Shown here piece by piece: positions 41,426 to 49,849 of a DNA stretch of 64,000 bases. This DNA comes from CAYQLT01 sp964418425 (GTDB lineage: Bacteria > Bacillota > Limnochordia > Limnochordales > Geochordaceae): the NCBI GenBank assembly GCA_964418425.1, contig CAYQLT010000012.1, positions 5,463 to 69,462 on the forward strand. Direction: 5' to 3'. Both the position numbers and the translations under genes were made by a program. How positions within the stretch are numbered: the first letter of the stretch is position 1; each line of letters begins with the position of its first letter. The notes beneath the pieces are model-generated. The model did not search any database and was not told where the DNA came from. It saw only the letters and a list, made by a program, of their open reading frames with translations.

Positions 41426-42076
41426 ATGGTGACGATGCGCTGGAAGAAGATATCCGACGCGGTCGTGCGCCGGCTACCCCTCTACCTGCGGGTACTGGAC
41501 GAGGTCTATCAAAACGGCGAGGTCAAGCTGATGTCCTCCCACGAACTCGGGGAGCGTGCAGGCGTCAGCCCGGCTCTGGTGCGCAAGGACCTGGCGTGGT
41601 TCGGAGAGTTCGGCAAGCAGGGAGTGGGCTACGAGGTAGGCTATCTGCGTTCCGAGCTCCGAAAGATCCTGAACCTGGATCAGGAGATCCGGGTCGGTCT
41701 CATCGGCTTTGGAAGCCTGGGGCACGCTCTGGTTCGCTACAATCAGCAGCGCTATCGAGAGGATGCCCACTTCAACCTTCACATCGTGGCCATCTTCGAC
41801 AACGATCCCGAGAAGGTGAACCGGCAATTCGAGGGGCTATCGGTCTACCCGGTGGAGCAGCTGGGGGAGGTAACCCGCCGGGAAGGGTTGCAGATGGCCA
41901 TCGTCACGGTGCCGGCATGGGCCGCGCAGCAGGTGGTCGACCGCTGCGTGGAGGCAGGCATCCGGGCCATCCTCAACTTCGCCCCGGCCAAGCTGGTGGT
42001 GCCGCCGGGGGTTCACCTGGCCAACGCCGACGTCAGCCTGGAGATGCAAAGGCTCGCCTATTACCTGGGCGAATAG
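41426..42076 (+). CDS. rex: Redox-sensing transcriptional repressor Rex
   Basis: 216 aa. The winged-helix motif GVSPALVRKDLAWFGEFGKQ is followed by GVGYEV and the NADH-binding Rossmann segment VGLIGFGSLGHALVRY with FDNDPEKV, as in all Rex proteins. The repressor is released from DNA when NADH/NAD+ rises and usually controls oxidases, fermentation and menaquinone genes. Here it leads a group with menG and hepT, suggesting redox control of quinone supply. Confidence 0.94.
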   Translation: MVTMRWKKISDAVVRRLPLYLRVLDEVYQNGEVKLMSSHELGERAGVSPALVRKDLAWFGEFGKQGVGYEVGYLRSELRKILNLDQEIRVGLIGFGSLGHALVRYNQQRYREDAHFNLHIVAIFDNDPEKVNRQFEGLSVYPVEQLGEVTRREGLQMAIVTVPAWAAQQVVDRCVEAGIRAILNFAPAKLVVPPGVHLANADVSLEMQRLAYYLGE

Positions 42077-42103
42077 GGCTCGCGGGCCTGAAGGGGTGCC
42101 ATC

Positions 42104-42967
42104 GTGCCTGCCGATGCCAGCCGTTCGCCGGGCCTCCCGGATGTGGACGAGCTGGGGGTTCCGGTCGACCGCGCCGGACGTGAGGCGTACGTGCGGTCCA
42201 TGTTTGATCGGATCGCGCACCGCTACGACCTGCTCAACCGCCTGCTGAGCTTCGGGCAGGATGTGCTGTGGCGCAAGGCGGCCGCCCGCATGGCGGTGGT
42301 TCCCGGCGTCCACAGGGTGCTGGACGTGGCGGCGGGCACCGGGGATCTGGCCCGCGAGGTGCTTCGCCGGCTCGGGCCGGGGGGGCATGTGGTGGCCGTT
42401 GACTTCGCCCCGCGGATGATGAGGCTGGCCCGCTGCAAGCTGGAGGCGGCAGGGGCGGGGCGGGCGCGGGTGGTCGGCGCCAACGCGCTGGCGCTGCCGT
42501 TTCGGGACAAGAGCTTCGACGCCAGCGTGATGGGGTTTGCGGCGCGAAACGTGGCCGATCTGCGCGCCTGCTTTCAGGAGATGGGCCGGGTGGTGCGCCC
42601 CGGGGGCCGGGTCGTCTGCCTGGAGCTGTCCCATCCGGTAGGCCGGATGTGGGGCCGGCTGTACCGGTGGTACTTTTACCGGGTGGTGCCCCTGGTGGGA
42701 GGCCTGGTCCTCGGCCGTCGGGGGCCGTACGACTACCTGCCCCGCTCGCTCACCTCGTTTCCAACCCAGCAGGTCCTGGCTCGGGTCATGGAGGAGGCGG
42801 GGCTGTGTGACGTAAGGTATGTGAACTTGCTGAGGGGCGTCGCGGCGCTGCATGTGGGACAGGTTCCGGCCCACCCGGGAAGCGGGACAGCCCCGGCTGC
42901 CGGGAGCCAGCAGGCGGCTTGCCCGGAGGTTGCCTGCGTCGAGGGGAGCGTAGCCCGGCGACGGTGA
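42104..42967 (+). CDS. menG: Demethylmenaquinone methyltransferase (MenG/UbiE)
   Basis: 287 aa. FDRIAHRYDLLNRLLSFGQD, VLDVAAGTGDLARE, VVAVDFAPRMMRLA, FAARNVADL and DYLPRSLTSFP are the UbiE/MenG hallmarks. It performs the final C-methylation of menaquinone. A C-terminal extension of about 50 residues (HPGSGTAPAAGSQQAACPE) is low complexity and not usual. Start GTG at 42104. Its stop overlaps hepT (GTGA). Confidence 0.92.
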   Translation: MPADASRSPGLPDVDELGVPVDRAGREAYVRSMFDRIAHRYDLLNRLLSFGQDVLWRKAAARMAVVPGVHRVLDVAAGTGDLAREVLRRLGPGGHVVAVDFAPRMMRLARCKLEAAGAGRARVVGANALALPFRDKSFDASVMGFAARNVADLRACFQEMGRVVRPGGRVVCLELSHPVGRMWGRLYRWYFYRVVPLVGGLVLGRRGPYDYLPRSLTSFPTQQVLARVMEEAGLCDVRYVNLLRGVAALHVGQVPAHPGSGTAPAAGSQQAACPEVACVEGSVARRR

Positions 42968-43935
42968 ACGTCATCGGCCGTGTTCGGGAATTGCTGGGAG
43001 AAGAGCTTGACCGGGTCGAGCGGCTGCTGGAGGAGGTGCTCAGCGCCACCGAGGGTCTCGGCAGCCAGACGTCGGTGCACCTCCTGAAGGCGGGGGGCAA
43101 GCGGATCCGCCCCGTGGTCACCCTTTTGGCGGGACGGGTGTTTGAGGCTCCCGTTCAACGGCTGGTGCCCATCGCGGCGGCGGCAGAGATGATCCACATG
43201 GCCACGCTGGTGCACGACGACGTCATCGACCGGGCCGAGACCCGCCGGGGACGCCCGACGGTCAACGCCATCTGGGGCAACTACTCCGCGGTGCTGACCG
43301 GTGACTTCATGCTCGCGCGGGCGATGAGTCTCATCGTCGATCAAGAGCACCCCCGGGTCCTCAAGGTCATGTCCGACATGATCTACGAGATGTGCGAGGG
43401 CGAGATCGCCCAGCACGAGGCCAAGGGACGCCTGGACCAGACCCAGCAGGAGTACTTCCGGCGAATCGGCAAGAAAACCGCCCGCTTTTTCCAGGCCTGC
43501 TGCGAGAGCGGGGCGCTTTTGGGAAGGGCCGAGCCCCATCACGTGGAAGCCATCGGCCGGTTCGGGTACCTGCTGGGCATGGCCTTCCAGGTGGTGGACG
43601 ACCTGCTGGACGTGGCCGGTGACGAGGCGGTGATGGGCAAGCCGGCCGGTTCGGATCTGGCCGACGGCGTCCTCACTCTGCCGGTTCTGTACCTGCTGGA
43701 AGACCGCCGCTACCGCTCACGGGTGGAAGCCCTGCTCTCCCGCATACCACCCGAGCCCGCCGCGGTGGAGCGCATCCTGCAGCTGGTCCGCGAGAACGGG
43801 GCCTTGCGGTATACTGAAGCCGTGGCAAGGCGCCTGGCTCAGGAGGCCCTGGACGCCCTCCAGGCGGTGCCACGGGGTCCGGCGACGGCCCTTCTGGAGG
43901 CCATCACCGCGGGACTGGTGAACCGGACCCGCTGA
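42964..43935 (+). CDS. hepT: Polyprenyl diphosphate synthase (heptaprenyl synthase component II-like)
   Basis: 323 aa trans-prenyltransferase with both Asp-rich motifs, LVHDDVIDRAETRRG and QVVDDLLDVAGDEAVMGK, and GGKRIRPVVTLLAG. It would make the long-chain tail of menaquinone together with MenA/MenG. The small HepS partner was not seen in the window, so it may work alone. GTG at 42964 overlaps menG by 4 bp. Confidence 0.9.
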   Translation: MNVIGRVRELLGEELDRVERLLEEVLSATEGLGSQTSVHLLKAGGKRIRPVVTLLAGRVFEAPVQRLVPIAAAAEMIHMATLVHDDVIDRAETRRGRPTVNAIWGNYSAVLTGDFMLARAMSLIVDQEHPRVLKVMSDMIYEMCEGEIAQHEAKGRLDQTQQEYFRRIGKKTARFFQACCESGALLGRAEPHHVEAIGRFGYLLGMAFQVVDDLLDVAGDEAVMGKPAGSDLADGVLTLPVLYLLEDRRYRSRVEALLSRIPPEPAAVERILQLVRENGALRYTEAVARRLAQEALDALQAVPRGPATALLEAITAGLVNRTR

Positions 43936-44049
43936 GCCACGGAGCAGGGCGCCGGGCGCCACGGGGGAGGGGGCCGTACGGAGCTGGACCCGGGGGGTGC
44001 GAGCCGACCGGCGGCGCAGGCGTCCTCGCCACGGGCCATCCGGGCGGGG

Positions 44050-44535
44050 GTGTTGACCGTCAGCGACGGCGTCTTTTCGGGGCTGCGTCCCGACACGAGC
44101 GGGCGGCTCTTGCGGAGCCTTTTGGAGGGAATCGGGGCGCGGGTGGAGCTGGACCGGGTCGTGCCGGACGAGCGGGCGCGCATTGAAGCGGTCCTGATGG
44201 AGGCCTGCGACGAGTTGGGTCTGGACCTGGTGATGAGCACGGGAGGCACCGGGTTCGGGCCCCGGGATGTGACGCCCGAAGCAACCCTGGCGGTGGTGCA
44301 GCGCCTGGCGCCGGGGCTGGCCGAAGCGATGCGCTTGGCCGGCCTCAAGCAAACCCGGGCCGCCATGCTGTCGCGGGCGGTGGCCGGGATTCGCGGGCGT
44401 ACCCTCATCGTAAACCTGCCCGGGAGCCCCCGGGGCGTGCAGGAGAGCTTCGAAGCCATCGCCGACCAGCTCCCGCACGCCGTGGCGCTTCTGAGGGGGG
44501 AGTTTGGGCTTCACGAACCGGCCGGCAGGGCCTGA
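44050..44535 (+). CDS. Molybdenum cofactor biosynthesis protein (MogA/MoaB family)
   Basis: 161 aa. LTVSDGVFSGLRPDTSG, VMSTGGTGFGPRDVTPEAT and LPGSPRGVQESFEAI are the conserved MogA/MoaB motifs; the GGTG..RD.TPEA stretch binds molybdopterin. It adenylylates molybdopterin before metal insertion. The annotated GTG lacks a good ribosome binding site; an upstream segment in the same frame (to about 43978) also carries coding-like residues, so the start is uncertain. Followed by tat genes, which export molybdoenzymes. Confidence 0.85.
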   Translation: MLTVSDGVFSGLRPDTSGRLLRSLLEGIGARVELDRVVPDERARIEAVLMEACDELGLDLVMSTGGTGFGPRDVTPEATLAVVQRLAPGLAEAMRLAGLKQTRAAMLSRAVAGIRGRTLIVNLPGSPRGVQESFEAIADQLPHAVALLRGEFGLHEPAGRA

Positions 44536-44554
44536 GGGCCCTGGGGCCGAGACG

Positions 44555-44582
44555 GGGTTAACCGGTATCGCCCGGTTAACCC
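44555..44582. repeat. Perfect inverted repeat of two GGTTAACC palindromes upstream of tatA
   Basis: GGGTTAACCGG (44555-44565) and CCGGTTAACCC (44572-44582) form an 11-bp perfect stem with a 6-nt loop; each arm is itself the palindrome GGTTAACC. It lies between mogA and tatA and could be an operator or a transcript hairpin. Confidence 0.5.
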
Positions 44583-44601
44583 GGACGGGAGATGGCAGGA
44601 C

Positions 44602-44871
44602 ATGTTCAACGTGGGGCCGGGCGAGCTGATCGTGGTGCTGCTGTTGGCTCTCATCATCTTCGGGCCGGGCAAGTTGCCCGATGTGGGCAGGGCTTTGGGT
44701 CGCACCATCAACGAGTTCAAGCGAGCCACGCGGCAGGTGCAGGAGGATCTCACCAGCGAGGCGCCGCCTCGGCCAGCGCAACCGCCGGCTCAGGATGCCG
44801 CATCGTCGGGCGCTCCCCGGGCAGCCGGGGCAGGGCCGGGTAGCGGAGGGGAAGGCAGCCGTCTCGGTTGA
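44602..44871 (+). CDS. tatA: Sec-independent translocase subunit TatA
   Basis: 89 aa. The N-terminal helix GELIVVLLLALIIFGPGKLP followed by the amphipathic helix DVGRALGRTINEFKRA is the TatA/TatE plan, with a Pro/Ala/Gly-rich tail. It forms the oligomeric pore for folded Tat substrates. ATG 44602, in an operon with two tatC genes. Confidence 0.93.
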   Translation: MFNVGPGELIVVLLLALIIFGPGKLPDVGRALGRTINEFKRATRQVQEDLTSEAPPRPAQPPAQDAASSGAPRAAGAGPGSGGEGSRLG

Positions 44872-45716
44872 AACCGGCAGGGGTGGAGGCCGCCAGCAAA
44901 CCGGCAGGGGTGGAGGTCGCCAGCCCGGCGAAGCGGCTGGCCGGCTGGAGAGCGCAAAGGGCCCGGCCGGGGGCCGAGATGACCATCGTTGAGCACCTGG
45001 AGGAGTTGCGCTACCGGGTGCTCATCTGCCTTCTGGCCCTGCTGGCCGGGGGTGTGGCCGCCTGGCAGGCGGTTCCCCACGTGCTGGGGGCGCTGGCCAA
45101 GGTGGCCGGGCGGCTCATCGTCACCAGCCCGGCAGAAGCCTTCCTGGGCTACCTGAAGATCCTGCTGGTGCTGGACCTCACCCTGGCCGCACCCGTTCTG
45201 GTAGCTCAGGCGTGGTTGTATGTGGTCCCGGGGCTTTACCCTCATGAGATCCGGCTCATCACCCGGGTCGCGCCGGCAGCCGGGCTGCTGTTTGGCGCCG
45301 GCATCGCCTTTGGGTACCTGGTGGTCTACCCGGTTGCCCTGCGCTTTCTCCTGGGGCAGGCCGGCCCGGGCGTGGTGCCGGCCCTGGCCCTGAGCAGATA
45401 CCTGTCGTTTCTGGTGAGTGTGACGCTACCGTTTGGCGTGATCTTCGAGATGCCGCTGGCGAGCTATCTTCTGGCTCGGTTCGGGATGCTGACGGGCACC
45501 GCGCTGCGCAGAGGCCGCCGATGGGCCATCCTGGCGGCCTTTACGGCCGGGGCCTTGCTGACCCCCACGGTGGATGCGGTGACCCAGAGCCTGATGGCGG
45601 GTCCCATCGTACTTCTGTACGAGCTTTCCATCTACACCGCCACCTGGGCGGGCAGGCAACGGCGGCAGTGGGACGAGAGCGACAGCGGCACGTTGGAGTC
45701 TCGCAGCCATGCCTGA
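44868..45716 (+). CDS. tatC: Sec-independent translocase TatC, canonical copy
   Basis: 282 aa with six helices. MTIVEHLEELRYR is the conserved N-terminal twin-arginine docking motif and VIFEMPLASYLLARFG carries the invariant Glu. An extra N-terminal stretch of about 36 residues arises from a 27-bp tandem repeat (KPAGVEAAS, KPAGVEVAS); ATG at 44979 (MTIVEHL) could be the true start. It overlaps tatA by 4 bp and the next tatC by 8 bp. Confidence 0.9.
   Translation: MKPAGVEAASKPAGVEVASPAKRLAGWRAQRARPGAEMTIVEHLEELRYRVLICLLALLAGGVAAWQAVPHVLGALAKVAGRLIVTSPAEAFLGYLKILLVLDLTLAAPVLVAQAWLYVVPGLYPHEIRLITRVAPAAGLLFGAGIAFGYLVVYPVALRFLLGQAGPGVVPALALSRYLSFLVSVTLPFGVIFEMPLASYLLARFGMLTGTALRRGRRWAILAAFTAGALLTPTVDAVTQSLMAGPIVLLYELSIYTATWAGRQRRQWDESDSGTLESRSHA
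44871..44924 (+). repeat. 27-bp tandem repeat in the 5' part of tatC
   Basis: Two copies, 44871-44897 and 44898-44924, with one mismatch. They encode KPAGVEAAS and KPAGVEVAS. A recent in-frame duplication at the tatA-tatC junction is the simplest explanation. Confidence 0.85.
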
Positions 45717-46494
45717 CGAGCTTTCCTCGGCTCTCGAGCAGTTGAGCCGGATCCTGGGGGAATCGGGCGCCGTGCGGCGCCTGGAGGCCTTCCGGCGGCA
45801 GCTATTGCTGGTGGCCGCCGTCTTCGTTGTGGCCTCCGGGGCAGCCTTTGTGGTGACGCCCGCGGTGTTGCAGGACATGCAGAGGGCGGAGGCCGGCCTG
45901 GGCCAGCTGGTGATGCTTTCTCCCACGGAGGGTTTCATGGTGCGGGTGAAGCTGGCCCTGGCCATGGGCGCAGCGGTTGCCCTTCCCACCGTCATGCTCC
46001 TGTCGTGGCGCGCTGCCACCCGTCGATGGCCCCGATGGCGCCGGTGGCGTAGCTTTCTGCTCATACCCGTCTCCCTGGGGCTGTTCGCGGGCGGGGCGAT
46101 GTTCGCTTATCGGGTGCTGGTTCCCCTGTCATTGCGCTTTCTGCTGGGGTTCGCCACGGGGCCTCTGGAGCCGTTCATCTCCATCAACAGCTTCGTGGGG
46201 TTCGTGGTCATGCTGGTGCTGCCGACAGGGGTCATCTTCCAGCTGCCCCTGTTCGTCTTCTTTCTGGCCCGCCTCGGAATCCTGGACTACCGTACCCTGG
46301 CCGCACGGCGCCCCTATGCGCTGGTGGGAAGCGCGGCGCTGGGCGCGGTGCTGACCCCGCCCGACGTCTTCAGCCAGATTCTGCTGGCCATACCCATGGT
46401 CTTATTGTACGAGGTGAGCATCTGGGTGGCCTGGCTGGGGGCTCGCCGGTCGAGAGTGGCCCGGTCGGAGGAACTGGCTGCCCGGGAACTCTAG
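45709..46494 (+). CDS. Second, degenerate TatC-like protein
   Basis: 261 aa with six helices in TatC order (AFRRQLLLVAAVFVVASG, GVIFQLPLFVFFLARLG, AVLTPPDVFSQILLAIP). The N-terminal HLxELR docking motif is not preserved (VRRLEAFRRQ) and the invariant Glu of FExP is Gln (FQLP). The GAVLTPPDV loop remains. It probably partners with the canonical TatC rather than binding signal peptides itself. Its start overlaps tatC by 8 bp. Confidence 0.83.
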   Translation: MPDELSSALEQLSRILGESGAVRRLEAFRRQLLLVAAVFVVASGAAFVVTPAVLQDMQRAEAGLGQLVMLSPTEGFMVRVKLALAMGAAVALPTVMLLSWRAATRRWPRWRRWRSFLLIPVSLGLFAGGAMFAYRVLVPLSLRFLLGFATGPLEPFISINSFVGFVVMLVLPTGVIFQLPLFVFFLARLGILDYRTLAARRPYALVGSAALGAVLTPPDVFSQILLAIPMVLLYEVSIWVAWLGARRSRVARSEELAAREL

Positions 46495-46675
46495 CCTTTC
46501 TGCTCCGCCCACCGTGAGAGCAGGGTAAACTCCCGTGCCGCAGGGGCGGTTTGGCGCGCCACCGAAGCCTGCCGGAGGGCCGGCGCGCCACCGGCTGGCT
46601 GTGGGGCGGGACGGAGCCGGGTGAAGGGCGAGATGCCCGGGCTGCGCGCCGGTACCCACGGGGGAGGGTGCTTCA

Positions 46676-48346
46676 GTGGAGCACGAGCCGCATCTTTTTC
46701 CCATCCTGGAGGTGGCCGCGCGCCTGGGGCTCGCGGCCGACGCGGTGGAGCCCTACGGGCGCTACATGGCCAAGATTTCCTTGCAGGCCGTTCGGGAGGC
46801 GGCCGGCCGCCCCAAGGGCAAGCTCATCTACACCACCGCCATGACGGCCACGGCCGCAGGCGAGGGCAAGACGACGGTCGCCATCGGTCTGACCCAGGCC
46901 CTGGGCAGGCTGGGCTTGAGGGCGGCGGTCTGCCTGCGGGAACCTTCCCTGGGGCCCACCTTCGGCGTGAAGGGCGGGGCCACCGGTGCGGGATTGGCTC
47001 AGGTGGCGCCGATGGCCGAGATCAACCTGCATTTCACCGGGGACATGCATGCTGTCACCAGCGCACACAACCTCCTGGCTGCGGCCGTGGACAACCACCT
47101 GTTCCATCGCCGGGAGCCCGCCATAGACCCCAAGCGGGTGCTGTGGCGCCGGGTGATGGACATCAACGACCGTCAGCTTCGGCGGGTCATCGTGGGGCTG
47201 GGTGGTCCGGGGGACGGCGTGGTTCGGGAGACGGGCTTCGACATCACCGCCGCGTCGGAGGTGATGGCGGTGCTCTGCCTGGCCCGAGACCTGGCCGACC
47301 TCAAGGAGCGGCTGGGTCGCCTGGTGGTGGCCCAGGGCCCCGCCCCGGCGGGAGGGGGGCGGCGCCCCTATGTCACGGCCTCCCAGATCGGCGTGGTGGG
47401 GGCGATGGCCGTCTTGCTCAGGGATGCCATGAAGCCCAACCTGGTGCAGACCCTGGAGGGGCAGCCCGCCCTCATCCACGGCGGCCCCTTTGCCAACATC
47501 GCCCATGGTAACAACTCCATTGTGGCCACCCGAACCGCGCTGGGCCTGGCCGACTTCGTGGTGACGGAGGGCGGCTTTGCCGCCGACCTGGGTGCCGAGA
47601 AATTCTTCCACATCGTGGTGCCCCAGACGGGGCTGGTTCCCGACGTGGTGGTGCTGGTGGCCTCGGTGCGGGCGCTACATCACCACGGCGGGGCCCCCAT
47701 GGATGCGCTGCATGCGCCCAACCCTGAGGCTTTGGTTCGGGGCTTTGCCAACCTTGACCGTCACATCGCCAATCTGCGCCGCTTCGGCTTTCCGGTGGTG
47801 GTGGCCCTCAACCGCTTTGCCGGGGACGACCCTCGGGAAGTGCGGACGGTGGTGGAGCACTGTCGGCAGCTCGGGGTGAGGGCGGCGGTGGCGGATGTGG
47901 TCGCGCGGGGAGGGGAGGGAGGGGTGGAACTGGCACGAGAGGTGCTCGATGCCATGGAGCGGGAGAAACCGGACTTCCGACCCCTGTACCGGTGGGAGGA
48001 ACCCCTGCCGGACAAGATCCGCAGGCTGGCCGTGGAGCTTTACGGTGCCGACGGTGTGGATTACTCGCCCGAGGCCCGGGCACAGCTGGAGGAGCTGCAG
48101 GAACGGGGATTCGGAGGGCTGCCGGTCTGCGTCGCGAAGACCCAGTTTTCCCTCAGCGACAATCCCGCCCTGCGAGGGGCTCCGTCGGGCTGGCGGCTGC
48201 AGGTGCGGGAGCTGAGGCCTGCCGCGGGGGCGGGGTTTGTGGTGGTGCTGACCGGAGAGGTGATGACCATGCCCGGCCTGCCCCGGGAGCCGGCGGCGCT
48301 GCGAGTGGATCTGAGCGAGGAGGGGTTTATCACGGGGCTGTCGTAA
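46676..48346 (+). CDS. fhs: Formate-tetrahydrofolate ligase
   Basis: 556 aa, the normal length. The ATP loop ATAAGEGKTTVAIGL, REPSLGPTFGVKGGATG, INLHFTGDMHAVTSAHNLL, IDPKRVLWRRVMDINDR and HGGPFANIAHGNNSI are conserved FTHFS segments. It makes 10-formyl-THF from formate, ATP and THF. Start GTG at 46676 after GGGAGGG. No other C1 genes are near. Confidence 0.95.
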   Translation: MEHEPHLFPILEVAARLGLAADAVEPYGRYMAKISLQAVREAAGRPKGKLIYTTAMTATAAGEGKTTVAIGLTQALGRLGLRAAVCLREPSLGPTFGVKGGATGAGLAQVAPMAEINLHFTGDMHAVTSAHNLLAAAVDNHLFHRREPAIDPKRVLWRRVMDINDRQLRRVIVGLGGPGDGVVRETGFDITAASEVMAVLCLARDLADLKERLGRLVVAQGPAPAGGGRRPYVTASQIGVVGAMAVLLRDAMKPNLVQTLEGQPALIHGGPFANIAHGNNSIVATRTALGLADFVVTEGGFAADLGAEKFFHIVVPQTGLVPDVVVLVASVRALHHHGGAPMDALHAPNPEALVRGFANLDRHIANLRRFGFPVVVALNRFAGDDPREVRTVVEHCRQLGVRAAVADVVARGGEGGVELAREVLDAMEREKPDFRPLYRWEEPLPDKIRRLAVELYGADGVDYSPEARAQLEELQERGFGGLPVCVAKTQFSLSDNPALRGAPSGWRLQVRELRPAAGAGFVVVLTGEVMTMPGLPREPAALRVDLSEEGFITGLS

Positions 48347-48366
48347 TTGCATCGGCCGTGCGGCCA

Positions 48367-48466
48367 NNNNNNNNNNNNNNNNNNNNNNNNNNNNNNNNNN
48401 NNNNNNNNNNNNNNNNNNNNNNNNNNNNNNNNNNNNNNNNNNNNNNNNNNNNNNNNNNNNNNNNNN
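48367..48466. other. Assembly gap (100 N), 8-bp identical ends
   Basis: TGCGGCCA occurs immediately before (48359-48366) and after (48467-48474) the gap. The shared 8 bp suggest the contigs overlap slightly and that fhs and ndk are close neighbours, but this is weaker than the 55-bp cases. Confidence 0.6.
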
Positions 48467-48510
48467 TGCGGCCAAGCGGATGACCGCCGGGAAGGAGCTC
48501 TGGCAAGACC

Positions 48511-48939
48511 GTGGCGTGGGAGAGGACCTTCGTGATCATCAAGCCCGAGGCCGTGGAGCGGGGGCTGGTGGGCGAGATTCTGGCCCGCTTTGAGCGCAAG
48601 GGGCTCAAGATCACCCGCCTGAAAGACGGGCGCATCGACCGGGACGTGGCCCGGCGCCATTACGCCCATCATGAGGATAAGCCCTTTTTTGAGGGCCTGC
48701 TGGACGCGATCACGGCGGGGCCCGTGGTTTTTGCGGTTATCGAGGGCCCCTCGGCGGTGGCCCACGTGCGTAACCTGGTGGGAGCCACGGACCCCGTGCA
48801 GGCCACGCCCGGGAGCATTCGGGGCGACTACGCCCGGGAGCTTCCCTACAACATGGTGCACGCCTCCGACAGCGTGCAGACCGCCGAGGAGGAGATACGG
48901 CGCTTCTTCGGACCGCAGCCGGAGTCGTCCCGGCCCTGA
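48511..48939 (+). CDS. ndk: Nucleoside diphosphate kinase
   Basis: 142 aa, typical length. FVIIKPEAVERGLVGEIL, RGDYA and the phosphohistidine in NMVHASDS are all present. It balances NTP pools by phosphate transfer. The GTG start is 44 bp after the N gap. Confidence 0.95.
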   Translation: MAWERTFVIIKPEAVERGLVGEILARFERKGLKITRLKDGRIDRDVARRHYAHHEDKPFFEGLLDAITAGPVVFAVIEGPSAVAHVRNLVGATDPVQATPGSIRGDYARELPYNMVHASDSVQTAEEEIRRFFGPQPESSRP

Positions 48940-49288
48940 CCTGCCAGACCGGCACGGCATTGGCCGCCACGCCTTCGGTAAGGTTTCCCCGGGCCGCACG
49001 AGCCCGTGGGGCCGTTGGAGCGGGTGGGAAGAGGGGGCGGCCCGGCTCCGGCGTCGGCGCCGGACGGGCCGCACCGGCACCGGACGTCCGTGTCGGGTGC
49101 CGGGGGTAAAGGTGCCCGCGCCGGGGGGCTTCCATACGGCGTGCCTGCAGCCGAAGGCCTGCAGGGCGTGCCCCGCGGGAGGCTTCCATCCGGTCGGGCG
49201 TTTGATATACTTACGGTCGTGGTTTCGCTCGGAACGGGCTTCCAGGCCCGTCGCTGCAGCACCGGTGAGCATTTCAAGGGAGGCCAGC
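48940..49288. other. Intergenic region before the polyamine operon, with promoter
   Basis: About 350 bp. A promoter is plausible at TTCCAT (49184-49189), 16-bp spacer, TATACT (49206-49211). A hairpin CCGGCACC...GGTGCCGG lies at about 49074-49103, probably ending ndk transcription. GGCTTCCAT-CGG occurs twice, near 49127 and 49182, the second overlapping the -35. Confidence 0.45.
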
Positions 49289-49747
49289 ATGCTGCCCATC
49301 GCGACCAAGTACACCCTGGTGGCCGGCGCGGCCGAGGGGCCTACCGCCCTCAACGCATTTGACAACGCGCTCTTGGCGGCCGGGATCGGCAACCTCAACC
49401 TGGTTCGGGTCTCGAGCATCGTCCCGCCCGGGGCCCGCAGGGCCGAGTACCTGGATGTGCCGCCCGGAGCCCTGGTTCCCACGGCATACGGCAGCACGGT
49501 CAGCTCGACCCCGGGCGAGGTGATTGCGGCGGCCGTGGCCGTGGGGCTGGGGGAAAGCGGGCTGGGCGTGATCATGGAGTTCGCGGGGCGCTGCTCGCGT
49601 GAAGAGGCAGAGTCCGAGGTGCGGCGCATGGTCGAGCAGGCGCTTCGCGGCCGAGGTCTGCAGGTGCAGGAGCTGCACCTGCGGGCGGTGGAACACCGCG
49701 TGGAACAAACAGGATGCGTGGTGGCGGCGGTCGCCCTGTGGGGCTGA
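49289..49747 (+). CDS. pdaD: Pyruvoyl-dependent arginine decarboxylase
   Basis: 152 aa, the size of archaeal/bacterial PvlArgDC proenzymes. The self-cleavage site is the Ser-Ser of RVSSIVPPGA, where the second Ser becomes the pyruvoyl group; YGSTVSSTPGEVIAAAVAVG and MEFAGRCSREEAE are further family marks. It converts arginine to agmatine, the substrate of SpeB two genes downstream. ATG at 49289 behind GGGAGG. Confidence 0.92.
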   Translation: MLPIATKYTLVAGAAEGPTALNAFDNALLAAGIGNLNLVRVSSIVPPGARRAEYLDVPPGALVPTAYGSTVSSTPGEVIAAAVAVGLGESGLGVIMEFAGRCSREEAESEVRRMVEQALRGRGLQVQELHLRAVEHRVEQTGCVVAAVALWG

Positions 49748-49781
49748 ACCGGAGGCCTGCCGCAAGCGGGCGTGCGCGCCG

Positions 49782-49820
49782 CATAAGCCGGGCCATAGCA
49801 TGCGTCCCATAAGCCGGGCC
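49782..49820 (+). repeat. 13-bp direct repeat upstream of speE
   Basis: CATAAGCCGGGCC occurs at 49782-49794 and 49808-49820, 26 bp apart, just before the AAGGAGG of speE. Possible leader regulatory element. Confidence 0.4.
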
Positions 49821-49849
49821 GCACCATGTAAGGAGGACCAACCCCACTG

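Noticed and set aside
39286..42183. 965-codon plus-strand frame over the phosphohexomutase, rlmH and rex genes
   Set aside because: Low-complexity Gly/Arg/Pro translation in an alternate frame of three well-known genes.
46495..46675. Possible THF riboswitch before fhs
   Set aside because: fhs genes sometimes carry one, but I could not find the conserved THF-aptamer core sequences in these 180 bp.
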